From the NCBI RefSeq assembly GCF_030811685.1, contig NZ_JAUSRF010000026.1:1-63317 (forward strand): 63,317 nt of DNA, written 5' to 3'. The stretch comes from Neorhizobium huautlense (GTDB lineage: Bacteria; Pseudomonadota; Alphaproteobacteria; Rhizobiales; Rhizobiaceae). A program made the translations under genes and the position numbers. This document shows positions 8,910 through 18,164 of this stretch, in pieces. Numbering within the stretch: the first letter of the stretch is position 1; each line of letters starts with the position of its first letter. The notes beneath the pieces were generated by a model. It did no database searches and had not been told where the DNA came from. It saw only the letters and a list, made by a program, of their open reading frames with translations.

Positions 8910-9817
8910 GAGTCCGTCCGATAATTCATGATGACCGTGCGATGCGTCTGGTCAGCGTCATGACTGATGCAGCATATAGGAAGGCTTCGGCGGACTTTAT
9001 CGTCGCCTCCGGGTCTTTCCACAGTCGCCGATTTCGGCTGATCCAAGCGAAGAAGCGCTCGACGACCCAGCGCTTGGGGTGAACGGCAAAGCCGACCTGA
9101 TACTTGGGCTTGCGGACGATCTCGACATCGACAAGCAACGCATTCTGCGGCCTGTCGCCCGAATATCCCATGTCGGCGAACGCCTTCTCCACGAAGGGAA
9201 AGGACCCGCGGGATACCTGTAGAACGGGGATCGCTCCGTCACGATCTTGAATGTTGGCAGGCTGGGGATCGAGAACAAGTGCCCGGCCATCCATGTCCAC
9301 CATTGCCTGCCGTTTACGGCCCTTGATCTTCTTGCCCGCATCATAGCCGCGCGGGCCGCCGCTCTCGGTGGTCTTGACGCTCTGGCTGTCCAGAACAGCG
9401 GCTCTCGGCGAGGCTTGCCGTCCGATCCGCTCGCGATCCATCGTGACGAGGCGACGGTTGATCCGCGTGAAAAGCCCGGTGTCGCGCCATCGGCAGAAAT
9501 AACCAAACACGGTGCTCTTGGGCGGCAGGTCTGTCGGGATCAGCCGCCACGGGATGCCGCCACGCAATACATAGAAGATGGCATTCACGATCTCACGCCC
9601 AGGCCAAACTGGCTTGCGACCCCTGCGCGCGGGTGGAGGAAACAGCTGCGAGAGCACCTCCCATTCGCTGTCCGTCAGATCGGTTTCATATCGGGGTTGG
9701 TTGCGACTATACTGCCGCCGGGTGGTCGGGTTCCACATGGCGCTTCCATTCTGGCTTTGAACACCGTCTTGGAATCATCATCGACCTGATCACTCAACTC
9801 AATTCTCGGACAGCCTC
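8910..9817 (-). mobile_element. Complete IS5-family insertion sequence (IS427-like), 908 bp
   Basis: Imperfect terminal inverted repeats begin GAGTCCGTCCGATAATT at 8910 and, on the other strand, GAGGCTGTCCGAGAATT at 9817 (14 of 17 identical). A 3-bp direct repeat TAA flanks both ends (8907-8909 and 9818-9820), as expected for a target duplication in this group. A single intact transposase gene fills the element. The clean ends and intact gene suggest a fairly recent insertion. Confidence 0.85.
8926..9738 (-). CDS. IS5-family DDE transposase
   Basis: A 270-residue single-frame transposase. The N-terminal part has DLTDSEWEVLSQLFPPP and the DUF4096-like segment GGIPWRLIPTDLPP typical of IS5/IS427 enzymes. 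The catalytic triad is visible as D in AAVLDSQSVKT, D in FADMGYSGD and E in WVVERFFAWISRNRRL. Many members of this group need a frameshift to join two frames; this copy is one continuous frame, so it is likely functional. It occupies nearly the whole element, ending 16 bases inside the left terminal repeat. Confidence 0.93.
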   Translation of the reverse strand: MWNPTTRRQYSRNQPRYETDLTDSEWEVLSQLFPPPARRGRKPVWPGREIVNAIFYVLRGGIPWRLIPTDLPPKSTVFGYFCRWRDTGLFTRINRRLVTMDRERIGRQASPRAAVLDSQSVKTTESGGPRGYDAGKKIKGRKRQAMVDMDGRALVLDPQPANIQDRDGAIPVLQVSRGSFPFVEKAFADMGYSGDRPQNALLVDVEIVRKPKYQVGFAVHPKRWVVERFFAWISRNRRLWKDPEATIKSAEAFLYAASVMTLTRRIARSS

Positions 9818-10834
9818 TAAGTGTGATTTCAGCAATAAGTCATTCTCACTCATGAAATCACGACCGTAACACGCGCTGAGAATTGCGACACCGCTGCGGT
9901 GAAGAGGCAGGTCAATTCCCGCCATCTCCGCGAGGCGCAACAACGGCACCAATCCAAATGGCACATCCTCGAGAACGTATCGGCTATCTATCGTTTTCGG
10001 ACCGGCAACATCCGCGCCGCGTTCCACCTGCTGGGCTGACAATCCGGCGACGGATTGCCCGGAAAGCCCGAAGGAATTGCGGTAATGGTCGAACACCGAA
10101 CCAACGGTCTTGCCCAGCGCCGCGGCAAGAGACAGACGCTCCTGATCCAGCGCCTCGATAAACCGGCCGACGGTGGGCGTCATGTTTTCCCTTTGGCCCC
10201 ACACCTCCGCACGCTCGAACCGTGTCAGATTGCATAGCGCAATCGCCAGATGGCTTTGCGGATTGAGGTTGCTCAAGGTGATGGTGACAAGATCGTTCTG
10301 CAAGGCAAACCGTTCTCCGAAGAGGGCGATGCAGATCTCAAGACCCTGGTCGGCCATTCGCGTAGGCACGACAGCGATGGAAACAATCTTGCGCAATGCG
10401 CCTATCCGAATTTCGGTAAAGGACTGTGATTTGCAGGTCAGGGCCGTGGTATTCCAGGCAATGACAGGTAATTGCAGGCCACGTTCCGCCAGCCGCCCGG
10501 CGAGATATAGCGACGCAAAGGAAAGATGCCCGCTGATCACAACGGTGTGCCTGTTCTGAAGATGCGGCACGAGAGCATCGATGACGAAGCGCTGCCCGTA
10601 GGCTGGCAGCGCGAGCACGATCACGTCGGCATCCGCCAGTTCAGAAGCGCTCTGACATACGGCGGGATGAAACTCCCCCTCGATCGCCCCGGTTGCCTTC
10701 AAGGACTTGCCATCCAGCAGGTCAACTGTCCTGTTGCCGGAAGGCGACCAGATCCCTGCCTCGTGCCCTCGGCTCAAAAGCAATGCGGCATATCCCATCG
10801 CGATCGCGCCGGCACCGGCGATACCAACCTTCAT
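9794..10834 (-). CDS. Octopine/nopaline-type NAD(P) dehydrogenase, C-terminus rewritten by IS5
   Basis: A 346-residue opine dehydrogenase-family enzyme. These catalyse reversible NAD(P)H-dependent joining of an amino acid with a 2-oxo acid. The N-terminal Rossmann motif is GIAGAGAIAMGYAALLL (residues 4-20); the C-terminal octopine-dehydrogenase domain includes NLNPQSHLAIALCN and later HYRNSFG. The last seven residues (EAVRELS) and the stop lie inside the IS5 right end, so the insertion replaced the native tail; the catalytic core is untouched. It is the last gene of a long minus-strand cluster, 76 bases after the ABC fusion gene. Together with the opine-oxidase-like genes upstream it points to opine-like substrates. 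Confidence 0.85.
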   Translation of the reverse strand: MKVGIAGAGAIAMGYAALLLSRGHEAGIWSPSGNRTVDLLDGKSLKATGAIEGEFHPAVCQSASELADADVIVLALPAYGQRFVIDALVPHLQNRHTVVISGHLSFASLYLAGRLAERGLQLPVIAWNTTALTCKSQSFTEIRIGALRKIVSIAVVPTRMADQGLEICIALFGERFALQNDLVTITLSNLNPQSHLAIALCNLTRFERAEVWGQRENMTPTVGRFIEALDQERLSLAAALGKTVGSVFDHYRNSFGLSGQSVAGLSAQQVERGADVAGPKTIDSRYVLEDVPFGLVPLLRLAEMAGIDLPLHRSGVAILSACYGRDFMSENDLLLKSHLEAVRELS

Positions 10835-10910
10835 CTCGTAAATCCTCGTGGAATTTCAAATGTCCGGAGACGCCCGTCTGGCGCGTCTCATGGTTCGGCG
10901 GCGGCGGATA

Positions 10911-13652
10911 TCAATCACATTCGCCGTCCCAGACCATCACCTTATGTCCATCGCCCACATCCCGATATTGCCGCACCGGCGCAACATAATCTGCGGGCCG
11001 CACAGGACTTTTGAGTTCGGCATTGGCGATCGGACGACGCTTGTGGCGTCTTGCTGGATCAGCGATCGGAACCGCCGACAGAAGGCGCTTGGTATAGGGG
11101 TGTTGCGGGTTCTGGAAAATCGCCTGGCGTGGACCGATTTCGACGATTTCACCCAGATACATCACCGCGACGCGATGGCTGACCCGCTCGACGACCGCCA
11201 TGTCATGGCTGATGAACAGGTAACTCAGACCCATTTCCGCCTGAAGATCGAGCATCAGGTTGGCGACCTGCGCCTTGACCGACACATCGAGCGCTGACAC
11301 GGCTTCGTCCGCGACGATCAGTTTCGGCTTGAGAGCGAGCGCACGGGCGATACAGATGCGCTGACGCTGCCCGCCCGAGAACTCATGCGGGTAACGCGCG
11401 GCCATATCGGCACTCAACCCGACCTTCACCAGGAGTTCCGCAACGGTTTGCCTTGCCTCGGCAGGGCTGGCGAGACCATTGATGATCAGGGGATCTGCAA
11501 TCGCAGCGCCCACAGCAAGGCGGGGATTGAGGCTCGCATACGGATCCTGAAAGATCATCTGCATGTTCTGGCGCTGTCGGCGAAGCCCTGCCTTGTCCAG
11601 CGCCAGAATATCGACGCCATCGAGCATGACGGAGCCGGAAAGCGGTTCTAGTAGCCTCAGAAGCGAGCGTCCGGTGGTCGACTTTCCACATCCGGATTCA
11701 CCGACAAGTGCGAGTGTTTCGCCCGCCTTGAGATCGAATGACACACCCTCGACCGCATGAACCCTTCCCTGTACCGAAGACAGCAATCCACCGCGAATAT
11801 TGAACCTGCTCGTCAGATCACGAACCTGCAACAAAGGCTGGTCGGATTCGTGCATCTTACTGGCGAGCACGTCGGGAACATTGGGCTCACCGGTTTCCCG
11901 ATCCACCATCGGGAAACGCATGGGAGACGCCTGCCCGTCCATCGAACCAAGCCGCGGAACCGCAGAGAGCAAGGCGCGTGTGTAGGCATGTTTCGGCGCC
12001 TTGAAGATCTCCTCGGTCGGCCCAGCCTCGACGGCTTCCCCCTTGTACATAACCACGGTCCGGTCGGCAATTTCGGCGACGACCCCCATGTCGTGCGTAA
12101 TGAAGAGGATGGACATGTCATCCTCTTTTTGCAGTTCCCTGATCAGCTCGAGGATCTGGGCCTGGATCGTCACGTCCAGCGCGGTGGTTGGTTCGTCCGC
12201 GATCAGAAGTTTCGGACGGCTGGCGAGCGCCATGGCAATCATCACACGCTGGCGCATGCCGCCCGACAATTCGAACGGGAACTGATCTAACCGCCGTTCG
12301 GGATCGGAAATGTGCACCTTGCGAAGCATGTCGAGCGCGCGCTTTCGCGCATCCGCCTTGCTGCATTTGTCATGGGCAAGAATGGCTTCGACCAGCTGTT
12401 CTCCGATACGGTAGACCGGATTGAGGCTGGTCATCGGCTCCTGGAAGATCATCGCGACATCGCTGCCCTTGAGCGCACGCGCCGTATCCGGGCCGATCCG
12501 CGCCAGATCCAGCACTTTCCCGGATTTGGCAGAAAAATCGATGCGGCCGGCGGTCACGGCGGCGCTCTTTTCGGGCAGGAGCCCCATGATGGAAAGACTG
12601 GTCACCGATTTCCCGGAGCCGGATTCGCCTACGATAGCTACCGTCTCGCCGCGACGGACTTCGAAGGACACATCCTTGACGGCCGCAACAGCGCCATTCG
12701 GCGTCGCGAATTCGGTCCGCAAACCGTTGACCGAAAGCTGCACGTTGTCGGCAAGAGTCTCATTCGTGCCATTCCCGCTGTCGCGGTCACGCCGCCTGCC
12801 GAACGACAGCCCCTTGACCTTGACCGTCCGCGGGTCGAAGACGTCGCGAACGGCATCGCAGAGCGAGTTGACGATGAAGATCGTCACAACGAGTGCCAGG
12901 CACGGCCAGACAAGACCCATCGGATTGAGTTCGAGATAGCTGCGCGCCCCGCGGATCATCAGACCCCAGGACGGCGTTGGCGGCACGATGCCGAGTCCAA
13001 GGAAGCTCAAGCCCGATTCCACCACGATTGCCGCAGCGACGACCAGCGAAAACTGCACGAACAGAGGCGCTGCAATATTCGGCAGGATCGTTGTGCGCAA
13101 TATCCTCATGGGGCCAGCGCCGATCGCCCTCATCGCCTCCACATATTCCTTCTGCCTGACAGAACGAACTTCGCCATAGGCGATGCGCGCAAATTCGGGA
13201 GCATAAAAAATTGCCATGGTCACGATCAGCGTTCCCGTGCCCGGACCGGTGAACGCGATCACCAGCAGCGCGAGCAGAATGGGGGGAAAGGCCAGCATGA
13301 ACTCGGCAACGCGAACGGTGAGAAGTTCGGCAACACCACCGAAATATCCGCCGACCATGCCGGCAGACGTGCCGATGATCGCAGCAAGCACGCCGGTGGC
13401 GAAGGCCACGCTCAACGAAATGCGGGCGCCATGGAGCAGGCGGCTGAGAACGTCGCGGCCGAATTCGTCCTGACCAAGCCAATGAGCCGCCGAAGGCGAG
13501 GCCATGCGGCCCGATATGTCCATCGCCAACGGATCGGTAGGGGCTATCACAGGCGCAAGAACGGCAACGAGGATGAGCAAACAGAGCGCAATCACCGAGG
13601 GCGCGAGATGCCTGTATCTCGCGTTATTCCAGAGCTCAGAGAATATGGTCAT
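10911..13652 (-). CDS. Fused peptide-type ABC importer: permease + two ATPases in one polypeptide
   Basis: A 913-residue protein equivalent to DppC, DppD and DppF joined end to end. Residues ~1-275 are an inner-membrane permease with about six spans and the EAA loop EYVEAMRAIGAGPMRILRTT near 169-188. A charged linker (~280-303) leads to ATPase 1: Walker A GESGSGKS at 342-349, LSGGM at 462, Walker B IADEPTTALD near 484-493. ATPase 2 has Walker A GESGCGKST at 651-659, FSGGQ at 758 and ADEAVSALD near 781-789, where the usual DEP is DEA. The start overlaps the stop of the DppB-like gene by four bases. Continuous translation with no stop argues for a true fusion rather than a sequencing error, since permease-ATPase fusions are known in this family. 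Confidence 0.9.
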   Translation of the reverse strand: MTIFSELWNNARYRHLAPSVIALCLLILVAVLAPVIAPTDPLAMDISGRMASPSAAHWLGQDEFGRDVLSRLLHGARISLSVAFATGVLAAIIGTSAGMVGGYFGGVAELLTVRVAEFMLAFPPILLALLVIAFTGPGTGTLIVTMAIFYAPEFARIAYGEVRSVRQKEYVEAMRAIGAGPMRILRTTILPNIAAPLFVQFSLVVAAAIVVESGLSFLGLGIVPPTPSWGLMIRGARSYLELNPMGLVWPCLALVVTIFIVNSLCDAVRDVFDPRTVKVKGLSFGRRRDRDSGNGTNETLADNVQLSVNGLRTEFATPNGAVAAVKDVSFEVRRGETVAIVGESGSGKSVTSLSIMGLLPEKSAAVTAGRIDFSAKSGKVLDLARIGPDTARALKGSDVAMIFQEPMTSLNPVYRIGEQLVEAILAHDKCSKADARKRALDMLRKVHISDPERRLDQFPFELSGGMRQRVMIAMALASRPKLLIADEPTTALDVTIQAQILELIRELQKEDDMSILFITHDMGVVAEIADRTVVMYKGEAVEAGPTEEIFKAPKHAYTRALLSAVPRLGSMDGQASPMRFPMVDRETGEPNVPDVLASKMHESDQPLLQVRDLTSRFNIRGGLLSSVQGRVHAVEGVSFDLKAGETLALVGESGCGKSTTGRSLLRLLEPLSGSVMLDGVDILALDKAGLRRQRQNMQMIFQDPYASLNPRLAVGAAIADPLIINGLASPAEARQTVAELLVKVGLSADMAARYPHEFSGGQRQRICIARALALKPKLIVADEAVSALDVSVKAQVANLMLDLQAEMGLSYLFISHDMAVVERVSHRVAVMYLGEIVEIGPRQAIFQNPQHPYTKRLLSAVPIADPARRHKRRPIANAELKSPVRPADYVAPVRQYRDVGDGHKVMVWDGECD

Positions 13653-14602
13653 GACTTTCGAACCTGCGGATCGAGGACGGAATAGAGCACGTCGACGATG
13701 AGATTGAGCAAGATGAAGAGCGACGCGGTCACCAGCACGATGCCTTGCACCTCCGGGTAATCGCGGTTTTCCACGGCCTTGACGAGAAAACCGCTCATTC
13801 CGGGCCAGTTGAAGATGAACTCGACAAGCACGGTGCCACCCAGCATGGAGCCCATCTGAAGACCTGTAACCGTCAGTACGGGTCCGAGCGCATTGCGAAC
13901 GACGTGACGGCGCAGAACCTTGCCTTCATCCACTCCCTTGGCGCGCGCAGTGCGAACCCAGTCCTGCTCGAGAACGTCCAGCACGGTAGACCGCGTCATG
14001 CGGATAATGACCGCGGTGAAGCCGACCGCAATTGCCAGGGACGGCATCAGCAGGAGTGTAAGATGATCCGCCGGCGACTGGCTGAACGGCACAAATCCAC
14101 CAGCCGGCACAAGACGCAGCATCAAGGCGAAGACGAGAACGAACAGTGTACCAAGCACGAAAGTCGGCACCGACAACGCCAGGCTGGAGATCCAGCCCGA
14201 AGCCTTGTCGATCCAACTGCCGCGCCTGCGCGCAGCGACAACGCCCAGCGGAATGCCGGCCGCCAGCGAGAGCAGCGTCGCCATGCCGATCAGTTCGAGC
14301 GTCCGCGGCAGTCGTTGGGCGATGTTGCCAAGAACATCCTGGTTATCTTGGAAACTGCGCCCCAGATCCCCAGATCCCAGGCGAGTCAGATAGTCCCAGT
14401 ATTGTTGGTAAAGTGGCAGGTCGAGGCCAAGCCGCGCCCGCATTTCAGCCACCGTGGCCGGATCGGGAGCCATGCCGTCCGCAGATAGCATGACTTCGAT
14501 CGGATCGCCCGGCACCACGTGCAGAATCATGAAGACCGCAGTGGCGACCATAAAGATCATGACGGCCGCCACGGCACATCTTCTAACGATATAGGTGAGC
14601 AT
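13649..14602 (-). CDS. Peptide-type ABC transporter permease (DppB-like)
   Basis: A 317-residue inner-membrane permease, the partner of the fused permease-ATPase downstream. The opening MLTYIVRRCAVAAVMIFMVAT and HVVPGDPIEVML are typical of DppB/OppB proteins, and the EAA loop is DWVRTARAKGVDEGKVLRRH. About six hydrophobic spans. The ATG at 14602 is chosen because it starts the conserved first helix; one upstream ATG at 14617 is in frame. It lies 37 bases after the solute-binding protein gene and overlaps the next gene by four bases (ATGA), which suggests translational coupling. Confidence 0.9.
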   Translation of the reverse strand: MLTYIVRRCAVAAVMIFMVATAVFMILHVVPGDPIEVMLSADGMAPDPATVAEMRARLGLDLPLYQQYWDYLTRLGSGDLGRSFQDNQDVLGNIAQRLPRTLELIGMATLLSLAAGIPLGVVAARRRGSWIDKASGWISSLALSVPTFVLGTLFVLVFALMLRLVPAGGFVPFSQSPADHLTLLLMPSLAIAVGFTAVIIRMTRSTVLDVLEQDWVRTARAKGVDEGKVLRRHVVRNALGPVLTVTGLQMGSMLGGTVLVEFIFNWPGMSGFLVKAVENRDYPEVQGIVLVTASLFILLNLIVDVLYSVLDPQVRKS

Positions 14603-14639
14603 TACGCCCCTTCCCATTCAATATGCTTTGGAATGTAAC

Positions 14640-16184
14640 TCAGCCGATATGGACCGTCTCGAAAGCCATTCCCGACTGGTTGAGCAGGAAGTCCGGCAGG
14701 GCCTTGAAGTCCTTCACCGTCTCCCGCATCGCATAGGCCTGGAGCCGGTAATTCAGGAATGTGACCGGCACGGTCTCGGCGACAGCCTTCTGCAGATCCG
14801 TATAGATCTGCACACGCTTCTCCTGATCGCTTTCGTGGCGACCGCGGTTGAGAAGATCGTCCAGGGCCGGGTCGCTCAACCCGAATGAGCGGCGATAGGA
14901 ATTCGAACCGGAGCCGAACAGCGCCGTCAGGTCGTCGGGGTCACCGAGTTCCGGAGCGCCGCCATTGATGGCGAGGTGGTATCGGCCCTCATTGCCCTGC
15001 GAAATGCGAACACCCCATTCCGGCAGGCTCAGCTTAATGTTCATGCCGACCGCGGCAAGATGTTGCTGCATGATTTCGGCGATATCCTTGTGGAACCCGT
15101 ATGTGCTGGTGGAAAGCAGCGTTGCCTGCAGGTTTTCAGCACCGGCTTCCTTCAGAAGCGCCTTGGCGCGGTCCGGGTCGTAAGGCCAGAGATGATCGAG
15201 TTCCTCGACCCTGAAGGGTGAGGTTTCCGGAAGCGGCACACCATCCAGAACCTTGCCGTTTCCGAGGAAGGCGGCCTGCACGATATCCTCGCGCTTGACG
15301 GCGTGAGCGACGGCACGGCGAACGCGCGGATCCGTAAAGGGGCCCTGTTTCATGTTGAAGACGACATACATGTAAAGCCCGAGCGAGGACTGAACCTCGA
15401 TGCCCGGGGTCTGAGCAAGGCTCGCCATGCTCTGCCACGGCACATATTCGATGATGTCGACATCACCGGCGTTCAGGGCCGCAACACGAAGGCTGTCGTC
15501 GGCATAAACGACGAGACGAATGGTTTCCGTTTTCGGCAGGCCGGGCTTGTAGAAGTCCTTACGCGCCTTAAAGACCAGCGAAACACCCTTTTCCGAACTT
15601 TCCAGCGTGAACGGGCCAGCGCCGATCATCGCATCGGGATTGTCCATCTGCTGCGCGTGGACGATGGGCGCGTTCTGCCCGGCAAGCAGATTGAGAAAGG
15701 CGGGTGTCGGCTGCTTGAGGACGATGCGAACCGTCTTCGGGTCAATGACCTCAATGGTATCGACCGACTGAAACGCCTGCCGCAGATATGCCGTCGATTT
15801 TTCCGCCCGGATGAAGTCGAAGGATGCCTTCACGTCATCGGCCGTGACCGGCGCGCCGTTCTGGAAGGTCGCATTCGCCCGAAGCTTGAAAATGTATGTG
15901 CGCGGATCAGGAAGTTCCCAGCTTTCCGCCAGTTCAGACTGGATCGTGCCACTTTCGCTGAAGCTCAGCAGACCGCGAAACATCATCAGCTTGGCAGTGC
16001 GCGAGGCTGCGCCGGAATATTCGAAAGGACGCAGATTCGGCGGGTAGGCAGAAAGCGCGTAGGTGACGGTCCCAGGCGTTGCCGCGCGCGCAGTGGGAAA
16101 GGAAAGGCCGGGCATCAACAGGCTTGCGCCCATGGCCCCGCCACCCAGCAGGAGGGCATTACGACGTGTGATGGAATAACCCAT
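14640..16184 (-). CDS. Periplasmic solute-binding protein, SBP_bac_5 (peptide/opine type)
   Basis: A 514-residue substrate-binding protein of the DppA/OppA family. The N-terminus SITRRNALLLGGGAMGASLL has a twin-arginine pair before a hydrophobic stretch and an A-R-A-A cleavage region near residue 35, suggesting Tat-dependent export. Family motifs include RTYIFKLRANATFQNGAPVT and VRRAVAHAVKREDIV. It delivers the ligand to the DppB-like permease and the fused permease-ATPase. A GGGAA ribosome-binding site precedes the ATG. Family members bind peptides, nickel complexes, opines and sugars, so sequence alone does not fix the ligand. Confidence 0.9.
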   Translation of the reverse strand: MGYSITRRNALLLGGGAMGASLLMPGLSFPTARAATPGTVTYALSAYPPNLRPFEYSGAASRTAKLMMFRGLLSFSESGTIQSELAESWELPDPRTYIFKLRANATFQNGAPVTADDVKASFDFIRAEKSTAYLRQAFQSVDTIEVIDPKTVRIVLKQPTPAFLNLLAGQNAPIVHAQQMDNPDAMIGAGPFTLESSEKGVSLVFKARKDFYKPGLPKTETIRLVVYADDSLRVAALNAGDVDIIEYVPWQSMASLAQTPGIEVQSSLGLYMYVVFNMKQGPFTDPRVRRAVAHAVKREDIVQAAFLGNGKVLDGVPLPETSPFRVEELDHLWPYDPDRAKALLKEAGAENLQATLLSTSTYGFHKDIAEIMQQHLAAVGMNIKLSLPEWGVRISQGNEGRYHLAINGGAPELGDPDDLTALFGSGSNSYRRSFGLSDPALDDLLNRGRHESDQEKRVQIYTDLQKAVAETVPVTFLNYRLQAYAMRETVKDFKALPDFLLNQSGMAFETVHIG

Positions 16185-16343
16185 TATATGTTCCCTTTTT
16201 ATCGTTAGACTTTCGCTGTCCTTCAGGCTCTCGGAGAGCCTCTTTTAAAGAACCGGATTTGCCGCAGTGTCGTTGATCGCTCGCTGCGATGAAATTTGAC
16301 AACATCGCCACCCATAAATCCAAGTCATATTTTTTCGAACTGT

Positions 16344-16362
16344 ATTCTTGAGGTTATACGTG
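16344..16362. promoter_or_regulatory. Half-conserved copy of the LysR-site sequence upstream of the ABC genes
   Basis: ATTCTTGAGGTTATACGTG shares 13 of its first 15 bases with the palindromic site at 23288-23306 in front of the LysR gene; only the left half-palindrome ATTCT is kept. It lies ~160 bases upstream of the solute-binding protein start. It could be a second, weaker LysR target, which would tie the importer to the same regulator. Confidence 0.3.
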
Positions 16363-16370
16363 CCCCAAGG

Positions 16371-16395
16371 GCGATCGGAACAGAGTGCCGATCGC
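16371..16395 (-). terminator. Hairpin downstream of hyuB
   Basis: A perfect 8-bp stem (GCGATCGG / CCGATCGC) around a 9-base loop starts ten bases after the hyuB stop. No T-run follows, so it may be a transcription attenuator or mRNA-stabilising hairpin rather than a strict intrinsic terminator. Confidence 0.4.
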
Positions 16396-16404
16396 ACGTC
16401 GATC

Positions 16405-18153
16405 TCAGAGCAGATTCAAAGCCGCTTCGATTTTTTCAGATCCGTAATCGCGTTCCGCAGCCGGCCTGCTGATTATTCCGTCACGCAAGTCCCTTGCAAT
16501 ATCCTCTATGGAACGCTCTGAAGGTAGGCCGAAACCGCCACCGCCGGGGGTATGGATCCGGACCGTTTCTCCCTCGCCGATCACCATGTAGGATACTTTC
16601 AGCGGCAGGCTTTCCTGTCGGTCAGAGGACGGGTTGCGCGTCAAGGTGCTCAAGCCACCGGTCGCACCGCCGGCAATCCCCTCGGCTCCATGGATATAGC
16701 TGTCGGAGCGTACCGACACGATCGTACCGTCGTGAAGCGCGCGGATCTGGCGCGCGATGCCAAGGCCTCCGCGCTGGCGGCCTGCGCCGCCGGAATCGAC
16801 GACAAGGCTGTATTCGTCACACAGGAACGGAAATTCGCTCTCCAGCGCCTCGACCGGCAGGTTGAGGCTATTGGTGACATGAACGTGGATCGCGTCCATC
16901 CCGTCACCGTCATGACGCGCGCCACTGCCGCCACCGATCGTCTCGCCGTAATGGTAAAGGCCGCCATCCGGCTTGGAAGCGGAAAACGAAATCGTCGGCA
17001 ACAGGTCGTTGCTGGAGGCGACGAGACGGTCCACCGTCAGGATTTCCCTGAAAGCCCCGAAGACGGCACCGGCAAGTTTCTGGCAGGTGATGCTGCGGGC
17101 GCCGCAGGCGGCGGGGAAATTCGGATTGGCAATGGACCCTTTGGGAGCAGAGATGACCAACGGTTCGAACATGCCGCTATTGGCCATCAGTTCAGGGTCG
17201 AGCAGCGCCTTGATGCAATAATAGACGGTGGCGCGAAGAGCGTTGCGCGGCACGTTGAGTGCGCCTTGCGCTTGCGGTCCCGTGCCGTCGAAGTCGACAT
17301 GCAGCGCGTCGCCGCGTGGCGATACGGTGGCAACCAGCGGCAGGGGATCGCTGCCGCTGCCATCGTCGTCGAGCCAGGTGGTGAAGCTGAAACTTCCAGC
17401 CGGCAGCAGCTCGATCCGGCGGCGAAGCCGCTCGGACGTGTAAAACAGCACGTCTTCGATGGCGGTCTGCGCTGCATCGAGGCCCATGCGCGTGAACAGC
17501 GCTCGCGTTTCTTCACCGCCACGGTTGTTGACGGCAATCTGCACCTGGATATCGAGGCGACGCTCTTCCGAAAGGCGCGAATTGGTCGAGATGAGATTAA
17601 GCAGATCCTCATCGAGAACCCCGGCGCGGGCGATGCGGATGATCGGAATGCGCAGGCCTTCCTCGAAGATAGACCGGGATTTTGCCGAAATGGACCCCGG
17701 TACGGAACCGCCGATATCCGAGTGATGGCCGATATTGGCCGCGAATGCCATCAGCCGGCCCTCGATGAAGACGGGGGTGATCACCGCGATGTCCGGCAGA
17801 TGTGTGCCACCGGCCAGATAGGGATCGTTGCAGATGAACGCGTCGCCCTCGACCATGTTGGCAACGTCATACCGCTCCAGAAGAGCCTCTGTCGCGCCGA
17901 GCAAAGAGCCCAGATGCAGGGGAATATGGGTTCCCTGCGCGATAAGGTTTCCGCGCGCATCGAATATGCCGACGGAGAAGTCGCGGCGCTCCTTGATCTG
18001 CGTCGAGAATGACGAACGCATCATCTGGATTGCCATGCTCTCGGTGATCGAGAGCATGCGGTTGCTGAAGACCTCCATGGCGATCGCATTGATTTCGCGC
18101 TTGTCGCTCGTGATCAGATCGTCTCGGATTGCTTTTTGAGCTTGTGGGGTCAT
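16405..18153 (-). CDS. hyuB: Hydantoinase/5-oxoprolinase subunit B
   Basis: A 582-residue HyuB-family subunit, acting with HyuA in ATP-dependent opening of hydantoin or 5-oxoproline-type rings. The start MTPQAQKAIRDDLITSDKR, the ERRDFSVGIFD and the GHHSDIGGSVPGS motif are typical, as is HVHVTNSLNLPVEALE and the C-terminal TPGGGGFGLPSERS. Length is normal for the family. The ATG at 18153 is chosen because GAGGGA precedes it and it begins the conserved domain; the longer frame only runs back through hyuA. It begins 11 bases after the hyuA stop, so the two are surely co-transcribed. Confidence 0.92.
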   Translation of the reverse strand: MTPQAQKAIRDDLITSDKREINAIAMEVFSNRMLSITESMAIQMMRSSFSTQIKERRDFSVGIFDARGNLIAQGTHIPLHLGSLLGATEALLERYDVANMVEGDAFICNDPYLAGGTHLPDIAVITPVFIEGRLMAFAANIGHHSDIGGSVPGSISAKSRSIFEEGLRIPIIRIARAGVLDEDLLNLISTNSRLSEERRLDIQVQIAVNNRGGEETRALFTRMGLDAAQTAIEDVLFYTSERLRRRIELLPAGSFSFTTWLDDDGSGSDPLPLVATVSPRGDALHVDFDGTGPQAQGALNVPRNALRATVYYCIKALLDPELMANSGMFEPLVISAPKGSIANPNFPAACGARSITCQKLAGAVFGAFREILTVDRLVASSNDLLPTISFSASKPDGGLYHYGETIGGGSGARHDGDGMDAIHVHVTNSLNLPVEALESEFPFLCDEYSLVVDSGGAGRQRGGLGIARQIRALHDGTIVSVRSDSYIHGAEGIAGGATGGLSTLTRNPSSDRQESLPLKVSYMVIGEGETVRIHTPGGGGFGLPSERSIEDIARDLRDGIISRPAAERDYGSEKIEAALNLL

Positions 18154-18164
18154 GACGGCGTCCC

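Noticed and set aside
12312..13685. Long plus-strand frame (457 codons) opposite the ABC fusion gene
   Set aside because: Antisense shadow of a clear coding gene; composition is arginine/histidine-rich with no domain or ribosome site.
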